From contig JBBIKW010000018.1 of the NCBI GenBank assembly GCA_037445225.1, positions 10,150 to 74,149 on the forward strand: a DNA stretch of 64,000 nt, given 5' to 3'. Each line of letters opens with the position of its first letter. The first letter of the stretch is position 1. The stretch is from M3007 sp037445225 (GTDB lineage Bacteria; Bacteroidota; Bacteroidia; Chitinophagales; Saprospiraceae). The notes beneath the pieces are model-generated. The model was not told the origin of the DNA, ran no database searches, and saw nothing but the letters and a program-made list of their open reading frames with translations. Of this stretch, positions 34,166 through 42,774 are shown one piece after another. The translations under genes were made by a program, and so were the position numbers.

Positions 34166-34813
34166 TCAACGGTTATCGACTAAGGAAATGTATTGCAAGC
34201 CGGGTCGGTGCCTCTGGGCCAAGATCGCCATAATGTTCTCTAAGGCACTCGTATCGCTCACGAAATCCACCTCGTGCAAATCGAGCAACACAATAGGCAT
34301 TTCGCTTTCCTGCTTGAAATACTCCAAGTAGGCACTCTGCAGCGCGTAAAGGTAAGTATCGGGAATAGAGCGCTCGATGTATCGACCTCGCGATTGGATA
34401 TTTTTCTGCAAAACAGGTATGGGGCGGTGTAAATACAGCAGGAGGTCGGGTTTGGGAAAATGGGCATTGAGCACGGAGAAGAGGCGCTGAAAGAGGCGAA
34501 ACTCTTCCTCGTTGAGGTTGTTACGCGCAAAAAGGAGGGTTTTGAGGAAGAAATAGTCGGCTACTGTCGTGCTTCGAAAGAGGTCGGGTTGCGCGAAGTG
34601 TTCAGAGAGCTGCTTGTGGCGTTCGGTCATGAAGAAGAGCTCTACCGGGAAGGCGTATCGCTCCGGATGCTCGTAGAAATAGGGCAAGAAGGGGTTGTCG
34701 GTAAACTGTTCCAAGACGAGGCTGGCGCCCAGGCGTTGAGCCAAGAGCTGGGCAAGCGTGGTTTTTCCCGCGCCAATATTGCCCTCGATAGCGATGAATG
34801 CGTATGGAACCAC
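34166..34813 (-). CDS. deoxynucleoside kinase
   Basis: The 215-residue protein belongs to the dNK/dGK family that phosphorylates deoxynucleosides in salvage. It has a P-loop IEGNIGAGKTT at residues 9-19, the substrate-site region VLEQFTDNPFLPYFYE, and the RxxRGRYIERSIPD lid element. It begins with GTG at 34813; no ATG precedes the P-loop in frame. It lies 20 bases downstream of ffh and 12 bases upstream of the carboxylase gene, all on the minus strand. Confidence 0.92.
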   Translation of the reverse strand: MVPYAFIAIEGNIGAGKTTLAQLLAQRLGASLVLEQFTDNPFLPYFYEHPERYAFPVELFFMTERHKQLSEHFAQPDLFRSTTVADYFFLKTLLFARNNLNEEEFRLFQRLFSVLNAHFPKPDLLLYLHRPIPVLQKNIQSRGRYIERSIPDTYLYALQSAYLEYFKQESEMPIVLLDLHEVDFVSDTSALENIMAILAQRHRPGLQYISLVDNR

Positions 34814-34833
34814 AGGTGGTAAGGAAGAAGAGG

Positions 34834-36180
34834 TTACCGCCGGAACCCACCTGGGCGAGCCATTCCCGGCAGAGAGGGCATGCCGCCTCCGCCCTTCGTC
34901 AACTTCTGCATCATCTTGCGCATCTCGTGAAAGTTTTTGACGAAGGCGTTTACTTTCTCCAGCGACTGCCCGCAGCCCAGGGCAATGCGCTTTTTTCGGC
35001 TTAGGTTGAGGATATCGGGATTCTTCCGTTCCTCCGGTGTCATGCTCTGGATGATAGCTTCTATGTGGAGCAGATGTTTGTCGGAGATGTCGATGTCGCG
35101 CAGGGCTTTATCCATACCGGGGATGAAACCCAATAAGCTCTTGAAATCGCCCATGCGCTTAATCTGCTGCATCTGCTGGAGGAAGTCGTTGAAGTCAAAC
35201 TTGTTTTGTTGGATGCGTTTTTCCAAGCGACGCACTTCCGCTTCATCTAATTCCCTTTCGGCCTTTTCCACCAGCGAAAGGATGTCGCCCATGCCCAAGA
35301 TGCGCCGCGCCATCCGGTCGGGGTGAAAGACATCCAAGGCCTCCAGCTTCTCGCCTGTGGAGACGAATTTAATGGGTTTCCCTACCGTGTATTTAATGGA
35401 TAGCGCTGCGCCGCCGCGCGTGTCGCCGTCCAGCTTGGTCAGTACGACGCCGTCGTATTGGATGCGCTCGTGAAAGGCTACGGCCGTGTTGACCGCGTCT
35501 TGACCCGTCATGGCATCTACGACGAAGAGCGTCTCGGTTGGCTGAAGGGCTTTTCGAAGGGCTGCCACCTCGGCCATCATGGCCTCGTCCACAGCTAGGC
35601 GGCCGGCGGTATCGACAATGACCACATTGCGGCCGTGCTCGCGCGCGTAGCGGAGGGCATTCTGGGCAATGGCTATTGGGTCGAAGTTGCCGTCCTCTCG
35701 ATACACCGGTACCTGGATGGAAGCGCCCAGCACGCTCAGCTGGTCGATAGCTGCTGGGCGGTACACATCGCAGGCGACCAGTAGCGGCGACATCTTGCGC
35801 TGTTCCTTGAGATGGCGGGCCAACTTGCCGCAGAAGGTGGTCTTACCACTGCCCTGTAAGCCAGCCACCAACACGATGCCGGGGTTGCCCTTGACGTTGA
35901 TGCCCGCCGTCTGTCCTCCCATCAGCTGTGTCAACTCCTCAAAGACGATCTTGACCATCAGCTGCCCTGGGTTCACGTTGCGCAAGATGTTCTCCGTGCC
36001 CAGGGCTTTGTCCTTAACCTTATCGGTAAATTCTTTGGCGATCTTGTAGTTGACGTCGGCAGCCACCAGAGCGCGGCGTATCTCCTTGATGCTTTCGGCT
36101 ACGTTGAGCTCCGTAAGCCGATGAGTGCCCTTTAATACCTTGAAAGCAGACTCTAATCGGTCGCTTAAACTTTCGAACAT
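34834..36180 (-). CDS. ffh: signal recognition particle GTPase Ffh
   Basis: Ffh targets nascent membrane proteins to the translocon together with 4.5S RNA and FtsY. The 448-residue protein has the N domain, G domain (G1 GLQGSGKTT at about 107-115, DTAGR, TKLDGD) and a Met-containing M domain ending GGGGMPSLPGM. The start at ATG 36180 (MFESLSDRLESAF) matches the family; in-frame sequence upstream to 36405 is non-homologous leader. It is the first gene of an operon with the deoxynucleoside kinase and carboxylase genes. Confidence 0.97.
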   Translation of the reverse strand: MFESLSDRLESAFKVLKGTHRLTELNVAESIKEIRRALVAADVNYKIAKEFTDKVKDKALGTENILRNVNPGQLMVKIVFEELTQLMGGQTAGINVKGNPGIVLVAGLQGSGKTTFCGKLARHLKEQRKMSPLLVACDVYRPAAIDQLSVLGASIQVPVYREDGNFDPIAIAQNALRYAREHGRNVVIVDTAGRLAVDEAMMAEVAALRKALQPTETLFVVDAMTGQDAVNTAVAFHERIQYDGVVLTKLDGDTRGGAALSIKYTVGKPIKFVSTGEKLEALDVFHPDRMARRILGMGDILSLVEKAERELDEAEVRRLEKRIQQNKFDFNDFLQQMQQIKRMGDFKSLLGFIPGMDKALRDIDISDKHLLHIEAIIQSMTPEERKNPDILNLSRKKRIALGCGQSLEKVNAFVKNFHEMRKMMQKLTKGGGGMPSLPGMARPGGFRR

Positions 36181-36213
36181 AAGAAAGATAATTGTGCGTA
36201 AAAATAGCGTGCG

Positions 36214-36221
36214 CAAAGGTA
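36214..36221 (-). promoter_or_regulatory. -7 box TACCTTTG of ffh
   Basis: Plus-strand CAAAGGTA lies 33 bases upstream of the ffh ATG; no -33 TTG at the expected spacing. Confidence 0.5.
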
Positions 36222-36268
36222 GTACAGTTGGGAGCGGTAGAAAAGCCCCGTCCCTGCCGAAACGTTTG

Positions 36269-36276
36269 TACTTTTG
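36269..36276 (+). promoter_or_regulatory. -7 box TACTTTTG of the first TSP3-OmpA gene
   Basis: The box matches TAnnTTTG and lies 28 bases before the ATG at 36305. It is divergent from the ffh box 48 bases away. Confidence 0.45.
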
Positions 36277-36304
36277 GCCACCCAACGGATGCATTTCTTG
36301 TCCC

Positions 36305-37513
36305 ATGCGAACGCTCTTCCTCTTACTCGCTGCGGTTGTGTTGTCGTTGTCGGATGCAGCAGCACAACCTGTCCAAAGCTTTGCTTTTCGCCCTACCGTG
36401 CACAATTACTGCGCGCCTTTGCGCGAGGGCCGCTCTTCGTTCAGCGACGTAGTGCGCAAGCAAAGCGGTTTTGGTGTGGAGTTGACGTATTACCGCCGCC
36501 TATTGCCCAATACGCTGTTGGGAGTGCCCGTGCGCATAGGCACTGCCCAAACAGATTGTGAGCGCGGCAATCCCAACGAGCGAGCGTGGCTGGCGCACGT
36601 CGATGTGCTGGCGCAGCAGCATTTTTTTAAGCCCTCTGCCCGCGTACAGCCCTACGCGCAGATCGGCATGGGGAGTGGATACACGCTCGAGCAAAAATCC
36701 TTGGTCTTGCAGTTCCCAATGGGCGTTGGGCTGAACGTGCGTTTAACCTCTAACCTATACCTCACGGCTCAGACCCAGCACCGCTTTTCCGACGATAATC
36801 GCGACGCTTGGCACCACGCTTTGGGGCTGCAGTTTAACTTCGGAAAAGCCCTTACTCCGCGCGCCAAAGCCAAGCCGCAGGAGCTGCCCACCGCACCGGC
36901 TGATCGCGACGGCGATGGCGTGGCGGATATAGACGATCGGTGCCCAGATGCCCCGGGCCCTTCCGAAACGAACGGCTGCCCCGACCGGGATGGCGACGGC
37001 GTGGCGGATAGAGAGGACCGATGTCCGAACGAGCCGGGCTCACCGGCGCTTTCAGGCTGCCCCGATCGCGACGGTGATGGCGTGGCCGATGGAGACGACC
37101 GCTGTCCGGATAAGCCCGGACTCGCATCTAATTTCGGCTGCTCGGAAGTGAGCGCTGCTGACTTAGAAATCCTCAATGCTGCCATGCGCAACGTCCAATT
37201 CGCTACTAACAGCGCTAACCTGTTGCCCTCTTCCCATGCTGTGCTCGACCAGGTGGCAGACCTCATGGCCCGCTATCCCGAATATCGGCTCTTTATCAGC
37301 GGCCATACCGACAGCGTAGGCGACGACAAGTTCAACCTCGACCTGTCGCGGCGACGGGCAAAGGCTTGTCGCGATTATTTGGTCGTTAAAGGCGTGCCCG
37401 CCGAGCGTATCGAATACGAAGGCTACGGCGAGACGCGCCCGATTGCTCCCAACGATACGGAAGCAGGGCGTGCCAAGAACCGTCGAGTGGAGTTCGAATT
37501 GCGGCTGCGCTGA
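36305..37513 (+). CDS. OmpA-family protein with thrombospondin type 3 repeats
   Basis: The 402-residue protein has a signal peptide (MRTLFLLLAAVVLSLSDAAAQ), a beta-barrel-like N-terminal half (residues about 25-190), three TSP3 calcium-binding repeats (DRDGDGVAD pattern, about 199-280) and a C-terminal OmpA domain (FISGHTDSVGDDKFNLDLS ... GYGETRPIAPNDTEAGRAKNRRVEF) that binds peptidoglycan. It likely links the outer membrane to the cell wall. The ATG at 36305 is chosen because it opens the signal peptide. It is a paralogue of the protein at 38017, with fewer TSP3 repeats. Confidence 0.92.
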   Translation: MRTLFLLLAAVVLSLSDAAAQPVQSFAFRPTVHNYCAPLREGRSSFSDVVRKQSGFGVELTYYRRLLPNTLLGVPVRIGTAQTDCERGNPNERAWLAHVDVLAQQHFFKPSARVQPYAQIGMGSGYTLEQKSLVLQFPMGVGLNVRLTSNLYLTAQTQHRFSDDNRDAWHHALGLQFNFGKALTPRAKAKPQELPTAPADRDGDGVADIDDRCPDAPGPSETNGCPDRDGDGVADREDRCPNEPGSPALSGCPDRDGDGVADGDDRCPDKPGLASNFGCSEVSAADLEILNAAMRNVQFATNSANLLPSSHAVLDQVADLMARYPEYRLFISGHTDSVGDDKFNLDLSRRRAKACRDYLVVKGVPAERIEYEGYGETRPIAPNDTEAGRAKNRRVEFELRLR

Positions 37514-37516
37514 TAC

Positions 37517-37900
37517 CTAGCATTTCACTGGTGCCTCTTCAGCCAGCTCGCTGAAGAAGTCACTGGGGTCCTCGTGCGGCCGATCCTTGCAGGGAAAATC
37601 TTTCTCGACAAGTAAATGCAGCGAGCCGCCGTCGGGTAGGGCCGTAAATTGCTCCATGCCGACGGTATCGGAGTCCATCCAAGCCAATGCCTGCGTTTCC
37701 GGTACGGATAGTGATAGGCGCCCATTGGAAAAGCGGGCATTCATCTCCGAGGCTTCTGCGCTGACGAGTAACTCCCACGCAAACACCTGCCCGTCGGGGA
37801 AATGCACTGCCGTTTCTATCCACCGCTCTGTGCGCAGCTGCGCTAGCTCCGACTTCCGAAGCCGAAAGCGGATGCTGTTGTGCTCACAGCGTATCTTCAT
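37517..37900 (-). CDS. DUF7009-like small protein
   Basis: The 127-residue cytoplasmic protein starts MKIRCEHNSIRFRLRKSELAQL, the N-terminal pattern I associate with DUF7009 proteins of Bacteroidota (MKIRxxxNSIRxRL). It has no signal peptide and a C-terminal tail with three acidic clusters and a DFPCKDRPHEDPSDFFSEL motif. The function is unknown. It converges on the TSP3-OmpA gene with three bases between stops. Confidence 0.75.
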   Translation of the reverse strand: MKIRCEHNSIRFRLRKSELAQLRTERWIETAVHFPDGQVFAWELLVSAEASEMNARFSNGRLSLSVPETQALAWMDSDTVGMEQFTALPDGGSLHLLVEKDFPCKDRPHEDPSDFFSELAEEAPVKC

Positions 37901-37957
37901 ATGTCGACATTTTAGGCAAAAATCGCTATCGTTGGCCTCTTGTGCAAACAGCAGCGG

Positions 37958-38002
37958 GAAAAATAGGCAGCGGCGGCCCAGCGTTCAGCTAGGCCGCCGC
38001 TG
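37958..38002 (-). terminator. rho-independent terminator of the second TSP3-OmpA gene
   Basis: The arms CAGCGGCGGCC (37968-37978) and its exact complement (37992-38002) form an 11-bp stem. On the minus strand it is followed by CCTATTTTT, and it lies 14 bases after the stop at 38017. Confidence 0.85.
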
Positions 38003-38016
38003 TTAGAGAAGACTAT

Positions 38017-39441
38017 TCAGTTTTTGTCGGTAAAGTCGAGCACCAGTTTGAATTCGACGCGGCGGTTTAGAGCGCGGCCGGCCGAGCGGCGGTTATCGGC
38101 GATGGGGCGAGTGTCGCCAAAGCCTTCTGCTTTCAGGCGCGTAGGAGCGATGCCCTTGTATACCAAGTAGTCGAAGCAGGCTTGCGCCCGACCCTGCGAC
38201 AGAACGAGGTTGCGCTCCGGATCGCCCACATTGTCGGTATGCCCTTGGATAAGGAGCTTGTAGTCGGGGTAGCGCTGCATGACCTTGACAAGGTCATCCA
38301 AAACCTTGAAGGATTTACTCGTCAGCTCTGTCTTTCCAGTCACAAACTGGATGTTCTTGGTGGCAAAGGCCAGGCGCTTTTTGTCTTCTTTTTTGACCTC
38401 GGGGCAGCCCGAATTGGCCGTTGGGCCAACAGTGTTAGGGCATTTATCTAAGTTATCGGGCACGGAGTCGCCATCCGTATCGGGGCAGCCGTTGTAAGGG
38501 CCGGCGGCGTTTGGACAGGGGTCCTTGTCGTCGGTAAGGCCATCGCCGTCGCTATCGCGTACAGGGGGACAGCCGTTTGTCTCCATTCCGCCGGGCTCGT
38601 CGGGGCATAGGTCGTCTTTGTCGGCCACGCCATCGCCATCGCGGTCGGGACATCCCTTTGCTGTGCCGGCAACCATGGGGCACTTGTCGTCCTTATCGGC
38701 AATGCCATCGCCGTCGCGGTCGGGGCAGCCGCGCAGGCTGCCGGCCTCGTCAGGGCACTCGTCTTCTTTGTCGGCCACGCCGTCGCGGTCGTAGTCGGGG
38801 CAGCCGCGTGCACCCGTAAGACCGGGCTGGTCGGGGCATCGATCGACGGCATCGGGCACGCCATCGCCGTCGCGGTCGGGCTGCGGCTTGTTGGGCGACT
38901 CGTGCAGCAGGTACACGAAGCCTACGCCCAGCTGCGCATTGTCGCGGCTATCTACCGTAGCCTTGCGATACTCCGCTTGCGCCTGGATAAAGGCGTACTT
39001 CGATAGGCGAATGTTGGCACCTACGCCAAAGGGAAACTGCAGGTGGCCGCGTTGGAAGTCCTCTAAAAAGAAGCCGCCGCCAGCAAACAAGTAGGGCGAC
39101 AGACGCGCTTCGCTGCTGAACTTGCCCAAGTGCGCCACTACGTCGACGCTGCTGATGACGCTCCGCCCCACCGGCGTCGGCGTCTCGCTGCTGGCAGGCA
39201 ACTGGGCCAGTCCTAACTTGAGCGGTAAGCCCACATTGAGAAAGGGCGCTACGCTGCGAAAATAGCCTATTTCAAAGCCCTCGCCTATCGACACATCGCC
39301 GCCGTTTACGGCGCCAAAGTCGATAAGGTTCAGCTTGGCATAGACCGCATTCGGATAGTCGCGATTTTGGGCGTTCAGGGCAACCGTGTGCAGCAGCAAC
39401 ACACCTGCGAGGATCGGGAGTAAAAGGGATAACTTCTTCAT
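38017..39441 (-). CDS. OmpA-family protein with six thrombospondin type 3 repeats
   Basis: The 474-residue protein starts at the ATG at 39441, which opens the signal peptide MKKLSLLLPILAGVLLL...NAQ. An N-terminal barrel-like part (about 30-180) is followed by six TSP3 repeats (DRDGDGVPDAVDRCPD pattern, about 185-347) and an OmpA C-terminal domain (LLIQGHTDNVGDPERNLVLS ... GFGDTRPIADNRRSAGRALNRRVEFKL). It is a structural outer-membrane to peptidoglycan link and a paralogue of the protein at 36305. It has a strong downstream terminator. Confidence 0.93.
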   Translation of the reverse strand: MKKLSLLLPILAGVLLLHTVALNAQNRDYPNAVYAKLNLIDFGAVNGGDVSIGEGFEIGYFRSVAPFLNVGLPLKLGLAQLPASSETPTPVGRSVISSVDVVAHLGKFSSEARLSPYLFAGGGFFLEDFQRGHLQFPFGVGANIRLSKYAFIQAQAEYRKATVDSRDNAQLGVGFVYLLHESPNKPQPDRDGDGVPDAVDRCPDQPGLTGARGCPDYDRDGVADKEDECPDEAGSLRGCPDRDGDGIADKDDKCPMVAGTAKGCPDRDGDGVADKDDLCPDEPGGMETNGCPPVRDSDGDGLTDDKDPCPNAAGPYNGCPDTDGDSVPDNLDKCPNTVGPTANSGCPEVKKEDKKRLAFATKNIQFVTGKTELTSKSFKVLDDLVKVMQRYPDYKLLIQGHTDNVGDPERNLVLSQGRAQACFDYLVYKGIAPTRLKAEGFGDTRPIADNRRSAGRALNRRVEFKLVLDFTDKN

Positions 39442-39511
39442 TGTTGTTGGATTTTTTATGGGCTCAAAAGACAAAAAAGATACCAACTACCCCCAACCAG
39501 GTAAACCCTTT

Positions 39512-39558
39512 GCCCTCTGAAGCGCGCATTCGTCGGCCATCCGACGAAATCAGAGGGC
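39512..39558. terminator. nested inverted repeat between OmpA and small membrane protein genes
   Basis: An outer 9-bp pair (GCCCTCTGA, 39512-39520, with its complement at 39550-39558) encloses a 6-bp hairpin CGTCGG/CCGACG (39531-39546). It lies downstream of the minus-strand gene at 39612 and is followed there by sequence without a clear T-run, so terminator function is tentative. Confidence 0.4.
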
Positions 39559-39611
39559 GGCCGTCTTTACCAAGACACAGGACGCTTTTCTGAGCAAGCG
39601 GCGAGCGACGT

Positions 39612-39911
39612 TCATATCAACAGACGGCCAAACCACAACACCCAGCCGATGGCTAACACACCGGTGGCAATGACTACGCCGCGCATGGCCAAATCCCAGC
39701 GCCGACGCCGATACAGGTGCAGCGGTACCAAGTTGAGCGTGAGCGCCACCAAGCTGAGGGTGCGCTCGCGAAACGTCGCCGAAAAACCCTCTCCACTGGC
39801 AGCACCTGCCCTCTCCAACAGATCAAAGAGGTTGTACAACAATAGAAAACTCAGCGTCGGCAACAAAAGGGCGAAGATCAGACCGGCCCAGATTTCATTT
39901 CGATGGAACAT
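39612..39911 (-). CDS. small three-helix membrane protein
   Basis: The 99-residue protein has three hydrophobic segments (residues about 9-32, 50-66 and 76-97), with an RRRRW cluster between the second and third that should face the cytoplasm. It starts MFHRNEIWAGLIFALLLPTLSFLLLY. The arrangement recurs in small Bacteroidota membrane proteins of unknown role; I cannot name a family. It is flanked by the OmpA gene and the thioredoxin-like gene and shows no clear promoter box. Confidence 0.75.
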   Translation of the reverse strand: MFHRNEIWAGLIFALLLPTLSFLLLYNLFDLLERAGAASGEGFSATFRERTLSLVALTLNLVPLHLYRRRRWDLAMRGVVIATGVLAIGWVLWFGRLLI

Positions 39912-39991
39912 GTGCGGCTTTATTACATAAACAAACCTGCATTGACATGATTAAAAACACGATTTTTCTCGGGTAATAGCCAATCTACTCT

Positions 39992-41482
39992 TTATTTACG
40001 CTCTCCTCCCTTCTTGCGCTCCTCTTGGAATCGGATGACGTCTTCCATAACTTCGGCGAGTTTTTCGGCCCCGATGCGCTTCATGAGGATCTCGTGCTTC
40101 CGGTCGAGGATGAATATCTGCGGCGTGGATTGGATGTCGTACAGCTGCTTGTATCGGCTCTGCAGATAGGGGTCGTAAGTGTTGATGAATAGGGCCTCGT
40201 CGAAGCCTTTTTCTCGGGCTCCCTCCCAGCAGGTCTTGTGTACTTTTTCCATCGTGTCGGCGTCGTCTTTTCCGGTGACGACAGCGGTACACACTGCGAA
40301 GATCTTGACATTTCGATCTTTGAACTTCTGCGCGAAGTCGACCATGAAGGGAGCGGCTTTTTTGCAGTGGCCGCAGTCGGGGGCCCAGAAGAAGAGCACC
40401 GTATAGTCGGCGTCAACGTCCCATAAAGAGACCAGTCGGTTACTGCTGTCGCGCACGAAGATATTGGGCGCAATCTTGCCGATAAGGATGGGCTCTAAGC
40501 GCCGGGCGTTGTCACAGATCTTTTCCAAATCTTCAGGTTTCACCCACGGAGCGCCGCCGTTGCAGTAGTACTGTTGGGCAACGTGGACGTAGCAGGCATC
40601 CATACCGACGATGTTGGACTTGGCGTAGGTATTTAGGAAGTGGATGAGGAAATACTTGTAGGTTTCGGGGTTGTCTTTGACGCGCTGTATGATCGTGTCG
40701 ATGGCGACGTTGATGCTGTCGGGATGCTGCGGCACTACTTTGCTGACGAAATTGTCCACCTTCGGGTGCAGCACTGGGCTGCGCAGCAGGCAGGGGTCGG
40801 CCAAATCGATATTGTCGAAGTAATGCGCCCGATACCAGTAGTACTTTTTCATTTGGATGCCCTTGGCGTCAGCGCCTTCGAACTCTGGAATATCGGGTTC
40901 GAGGGAGCTTTTGACAATTTTGGCGCTCAGCGTGTTGGGATAATCCGAGATGAGCTTCCGCTGGTATTGGCGCACCTGTTGGTCGATATCGGCAATCTGT
41001 TGAGCTAATCGAGCGGAGTCGGCCGGATTTTCTTTTGCCGCATCCAGGCGCGTTTTCAGGGAGTCTACAGCCTGTCGCTGTCGATTGAGGTAGGCAAGGT
41101 ACTTGTAAAAGAGGCGGTTGTCGTCGGAGCCCTTCACCTCCATCTTGTTAACCGGGTCTTTGACGTCGGTCTTCATCGTAAAGCGCTGGCCTTTTTCCGG
41201 AAGAAGGAATTGGATAAAGGTATTGTCGGGCTTCAAGACGAACAGATACACGCCGCAGGGCAGCAGGGTATCGGCCTGGAAGGTGAAGTAGCCGTCGGCG
41301 TCGATGTCTGCGGTGTCTTTCACATAGGGTTTGTCGCCGAAGTAGAAGCCTAATACGACTTCGTTGGCCTCGTAATTTTCCAGCTTTAGGCGGATGAGGT
41401 GTCCGCTCTCTTTTTGGGCACTCAGACTGAGGGTTTTGAGCAGCGTGAAAAGCAGCAAAGCAATAGCGATGCGCAAAGCCAT
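39992..41482 (-). CDS. thioredoxin-like lipid/envelope redox protein (DUF4369-DUF5106-Trx layout)
   Basis: The 496-residue protein has a signal peptide (ending SLSAQ), a DUF4369-like beta domain (about 28-110), a helical DUF5106-like middle (about 120-330) with a coiled-coil portion, and a C-terminal TlpA/AhpC-like thioredoxin fold. The active site CGHC (C370, C373) sits in FFWAPDCGHCKKAAPF and the cis-Pro in STPQIFIL. It probably performs thiol exchange in the periplasm. The gene follows the sigma-54 activator by 38 bases on the same strand. Confidence 0.88.
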   Translation of the reverse strand: MALRIAIALLLFTLLKTLSLSAQKESGHLIRLKLENYEANEVVLGFYFGDKPYVKDTADIDADGYFTFQADTLLPCGVYLFVLKPDNTFIQFLLPEKGQRFTMKTDVKDPVNKMEVKGSDDNRLFYKYLAYLNRQRQAVDSLKTRLDAAKENPADSARLAQQIADIDQQVRQYQRKLISDYPNTLSAKIVKSSLEPDIPEFEGADAKGIQMKKYYWYRAHYFDNIDLADPCLLRSPVLHPKVDNFVSKVVPQHPDSINVAIDTIIQRVKDNPETYKYFLIHFLNTYAKSNIVGMDACYVHVAQQYYCNGGAPWVKPEDLEKICDNARRLEPILIGKIAPNIFVRDSSNRLVSLWDVDADYTVLFFWAPDCGHCKKAAPFMVDFAQKFKDRNVKIFAVCTAVVTGKDDADTMEKVHKTCWEGAREKGFDEALFINTYDPYLQSRYKQLYDIQSTPQIFILDRKHEILMKRIGAEKLAEVMEDVIRFQEERKKGGERK

Positions 41483-41520
41483 AGTATGTGTGTTCCTTTT
41501 GTTGAAGGGATGTGCGTCGG

Positions 41521-42762
41521 TTAGACGAGGTTGTACTGCTTGATTTTTCGGTAGAGGGTTCGCTCGGAGATTTTGAGCTCTTCGGCAGCGTCCTTTCGGC
41601 GGCCGTGGTGCTTTTTAAGGGCACGCCGGATAGCCTCTTTTTCGATTTCGTCCATAGCCAAGGGGGTATCTTCTTCCTCGGCGGGTGCAAGCGGAGAGGT
41701 AGCTCGGTTGGGTTCGATGACGATGGGCGGTTTAGCTGAGCCGACGATGGCAGCAGCCGGTGGTGGCGAAGAGGGCTCTACTGTAGGGCTTAGGTGGCGC
41801 ATAGGCGGCATTTCGGGCATATGCAGGTTGTTGCTGCGGATGATTTCCAACACGAGAGCCTTTAGGTCGTTGAGGTCGCTTTTCATGTCGAGGAGCACCT
41901 TGTAGAGGATTTCGCGGTCTTGCAGTTCGCTGCCTTTGGGTTGAAAGAGCTCCGAAGGTACGGGCAAGTTGCGCACGAAGAGCTGCGGCATGTAGCGCTC
42001 TAATGTTTCTACGGTGATGGTGCGCTCCTCGGATAGGATAGAGAGCTGCTCTGCGACGTTTTTCAGCTCGCGCACGTTGCCGGGCCAGCGGTAATTGACC
42101 AAGACCTGCAGCGCCTGTTCCGTAAAGCGAATGGGCTCCATGCGGTACTTCTCGGCGAAGTCGGCAGCGAACTTGTAGAGGAGGAGCGGAATGTCTTCGC
42201 GTCGGTCTTTGAGGGCCGGCACGCGAATGGGCACTGTGTTGAGCCGGTAATAGAGGTCTTCGCGGAACTTGTCCTGGCGGACGCGCTCCTCTAAATCGAC
42301 ATTGGTCGCTGCGACGATGCGCACATTGGTTTTGAGGACTTTAGAAGAGCCCACGCGCATGAACTCGCCGTATTCCAACACGCGCAGCAGATATGCCTGC
42401 GTGTCGAGCGGCATTTCAGCGATCTCGTCCAAGAAGATCGTACCGCCGTTAGCCGTCTCAAAATAGCCCTTGCGCTCGTTGATGGCTCCGGTAAAGGAGC
42501 CTTTTTCGTGGCCGAAAAGCTCGGAGTTGATGGTGCCTTCTGGGATGGCGCCGCAGTTGACGGCGATGAATTCGTTGTGTTTGCGCGCTGAGAGCGCGTG
42601 GATGATTTTGGAAAACACTTCTTTGCCCGATCCGCTCTCTCCGGTGATGAGCACCGTCAGGTCGGTAGGAGCGACGCGGATAGCGGTTTGCAAGGCGGCG
42701 TCCAGCAAGGGCGAATGGCCGATGATGCCGAAACGCGTTTTTATCGCTTGGAGAGACGTCAT
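41521..42762 (-). CDS. sigma-54-dependent transcriptional activator (AAA+ with Fis HTH)
   Basis: The 413-residue protein starts almost directly with the AAA+ domain: Walker A GESGSGKE (41-48), the sigma-54 contact loop GSFTGA (88-93, where GAFTGA is usual) and Walker B TIFLDE (109-114). The Arg-rich sensor region and WPGNVRELKN follow. After a Pro-rich linker there is a C-terminal Fis-type helix-turn-helix (AAEELKISERTLYRKIKQY). No receiver domain is present, so control must come from a partner or from expression. It lies 12 bases after miaB, an arrangement common in Bacteroidota. Confidence 0.93.
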   Translation of the reverse strand: MTSLQAIKTRFGIIGHSPLLDAALQTAIRVAPTDLTVLITGESGSGKEVFSKIIHALSARKHNEFIAVNCGAIPEGTINSELFGHEKGSFTGAINERKGYFETANGGTIFLDEIAEMPLDTQAYLLRVLEYGEFMRVGSSKVLKTNVRIVAATNVDLEERVRQDKFREDLYYRLNTVPIRVPALKDRREDIPLLLYKFAADFAEKYRMEPIRFTEQALQVLVNYRWPGNVRELKNVAEQLSILSEERTITVETLERYMPQLFVRNLPVPSELFQPKGSELQDREILYKVLLDMKSDLNDLKALVLEIIRSNNLHMPEMPPMRHLSPTVEPSSPPPAAAIVGSAKPPIVIEPNRATSPLAPAEEEDTPLAMDEIEKEAIRRALKKHHGRRKDAAEELKISERTLYRKIKQYNLV

Positions 42763-42774
42763 GGCACAAACAGT

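Noticed and set aside
36181..36405. N-terminal extension of Ffh
   Set aside because: It reads through the divergent promoter region and has no Ffh similarity; ATG 36180 matches the family start.
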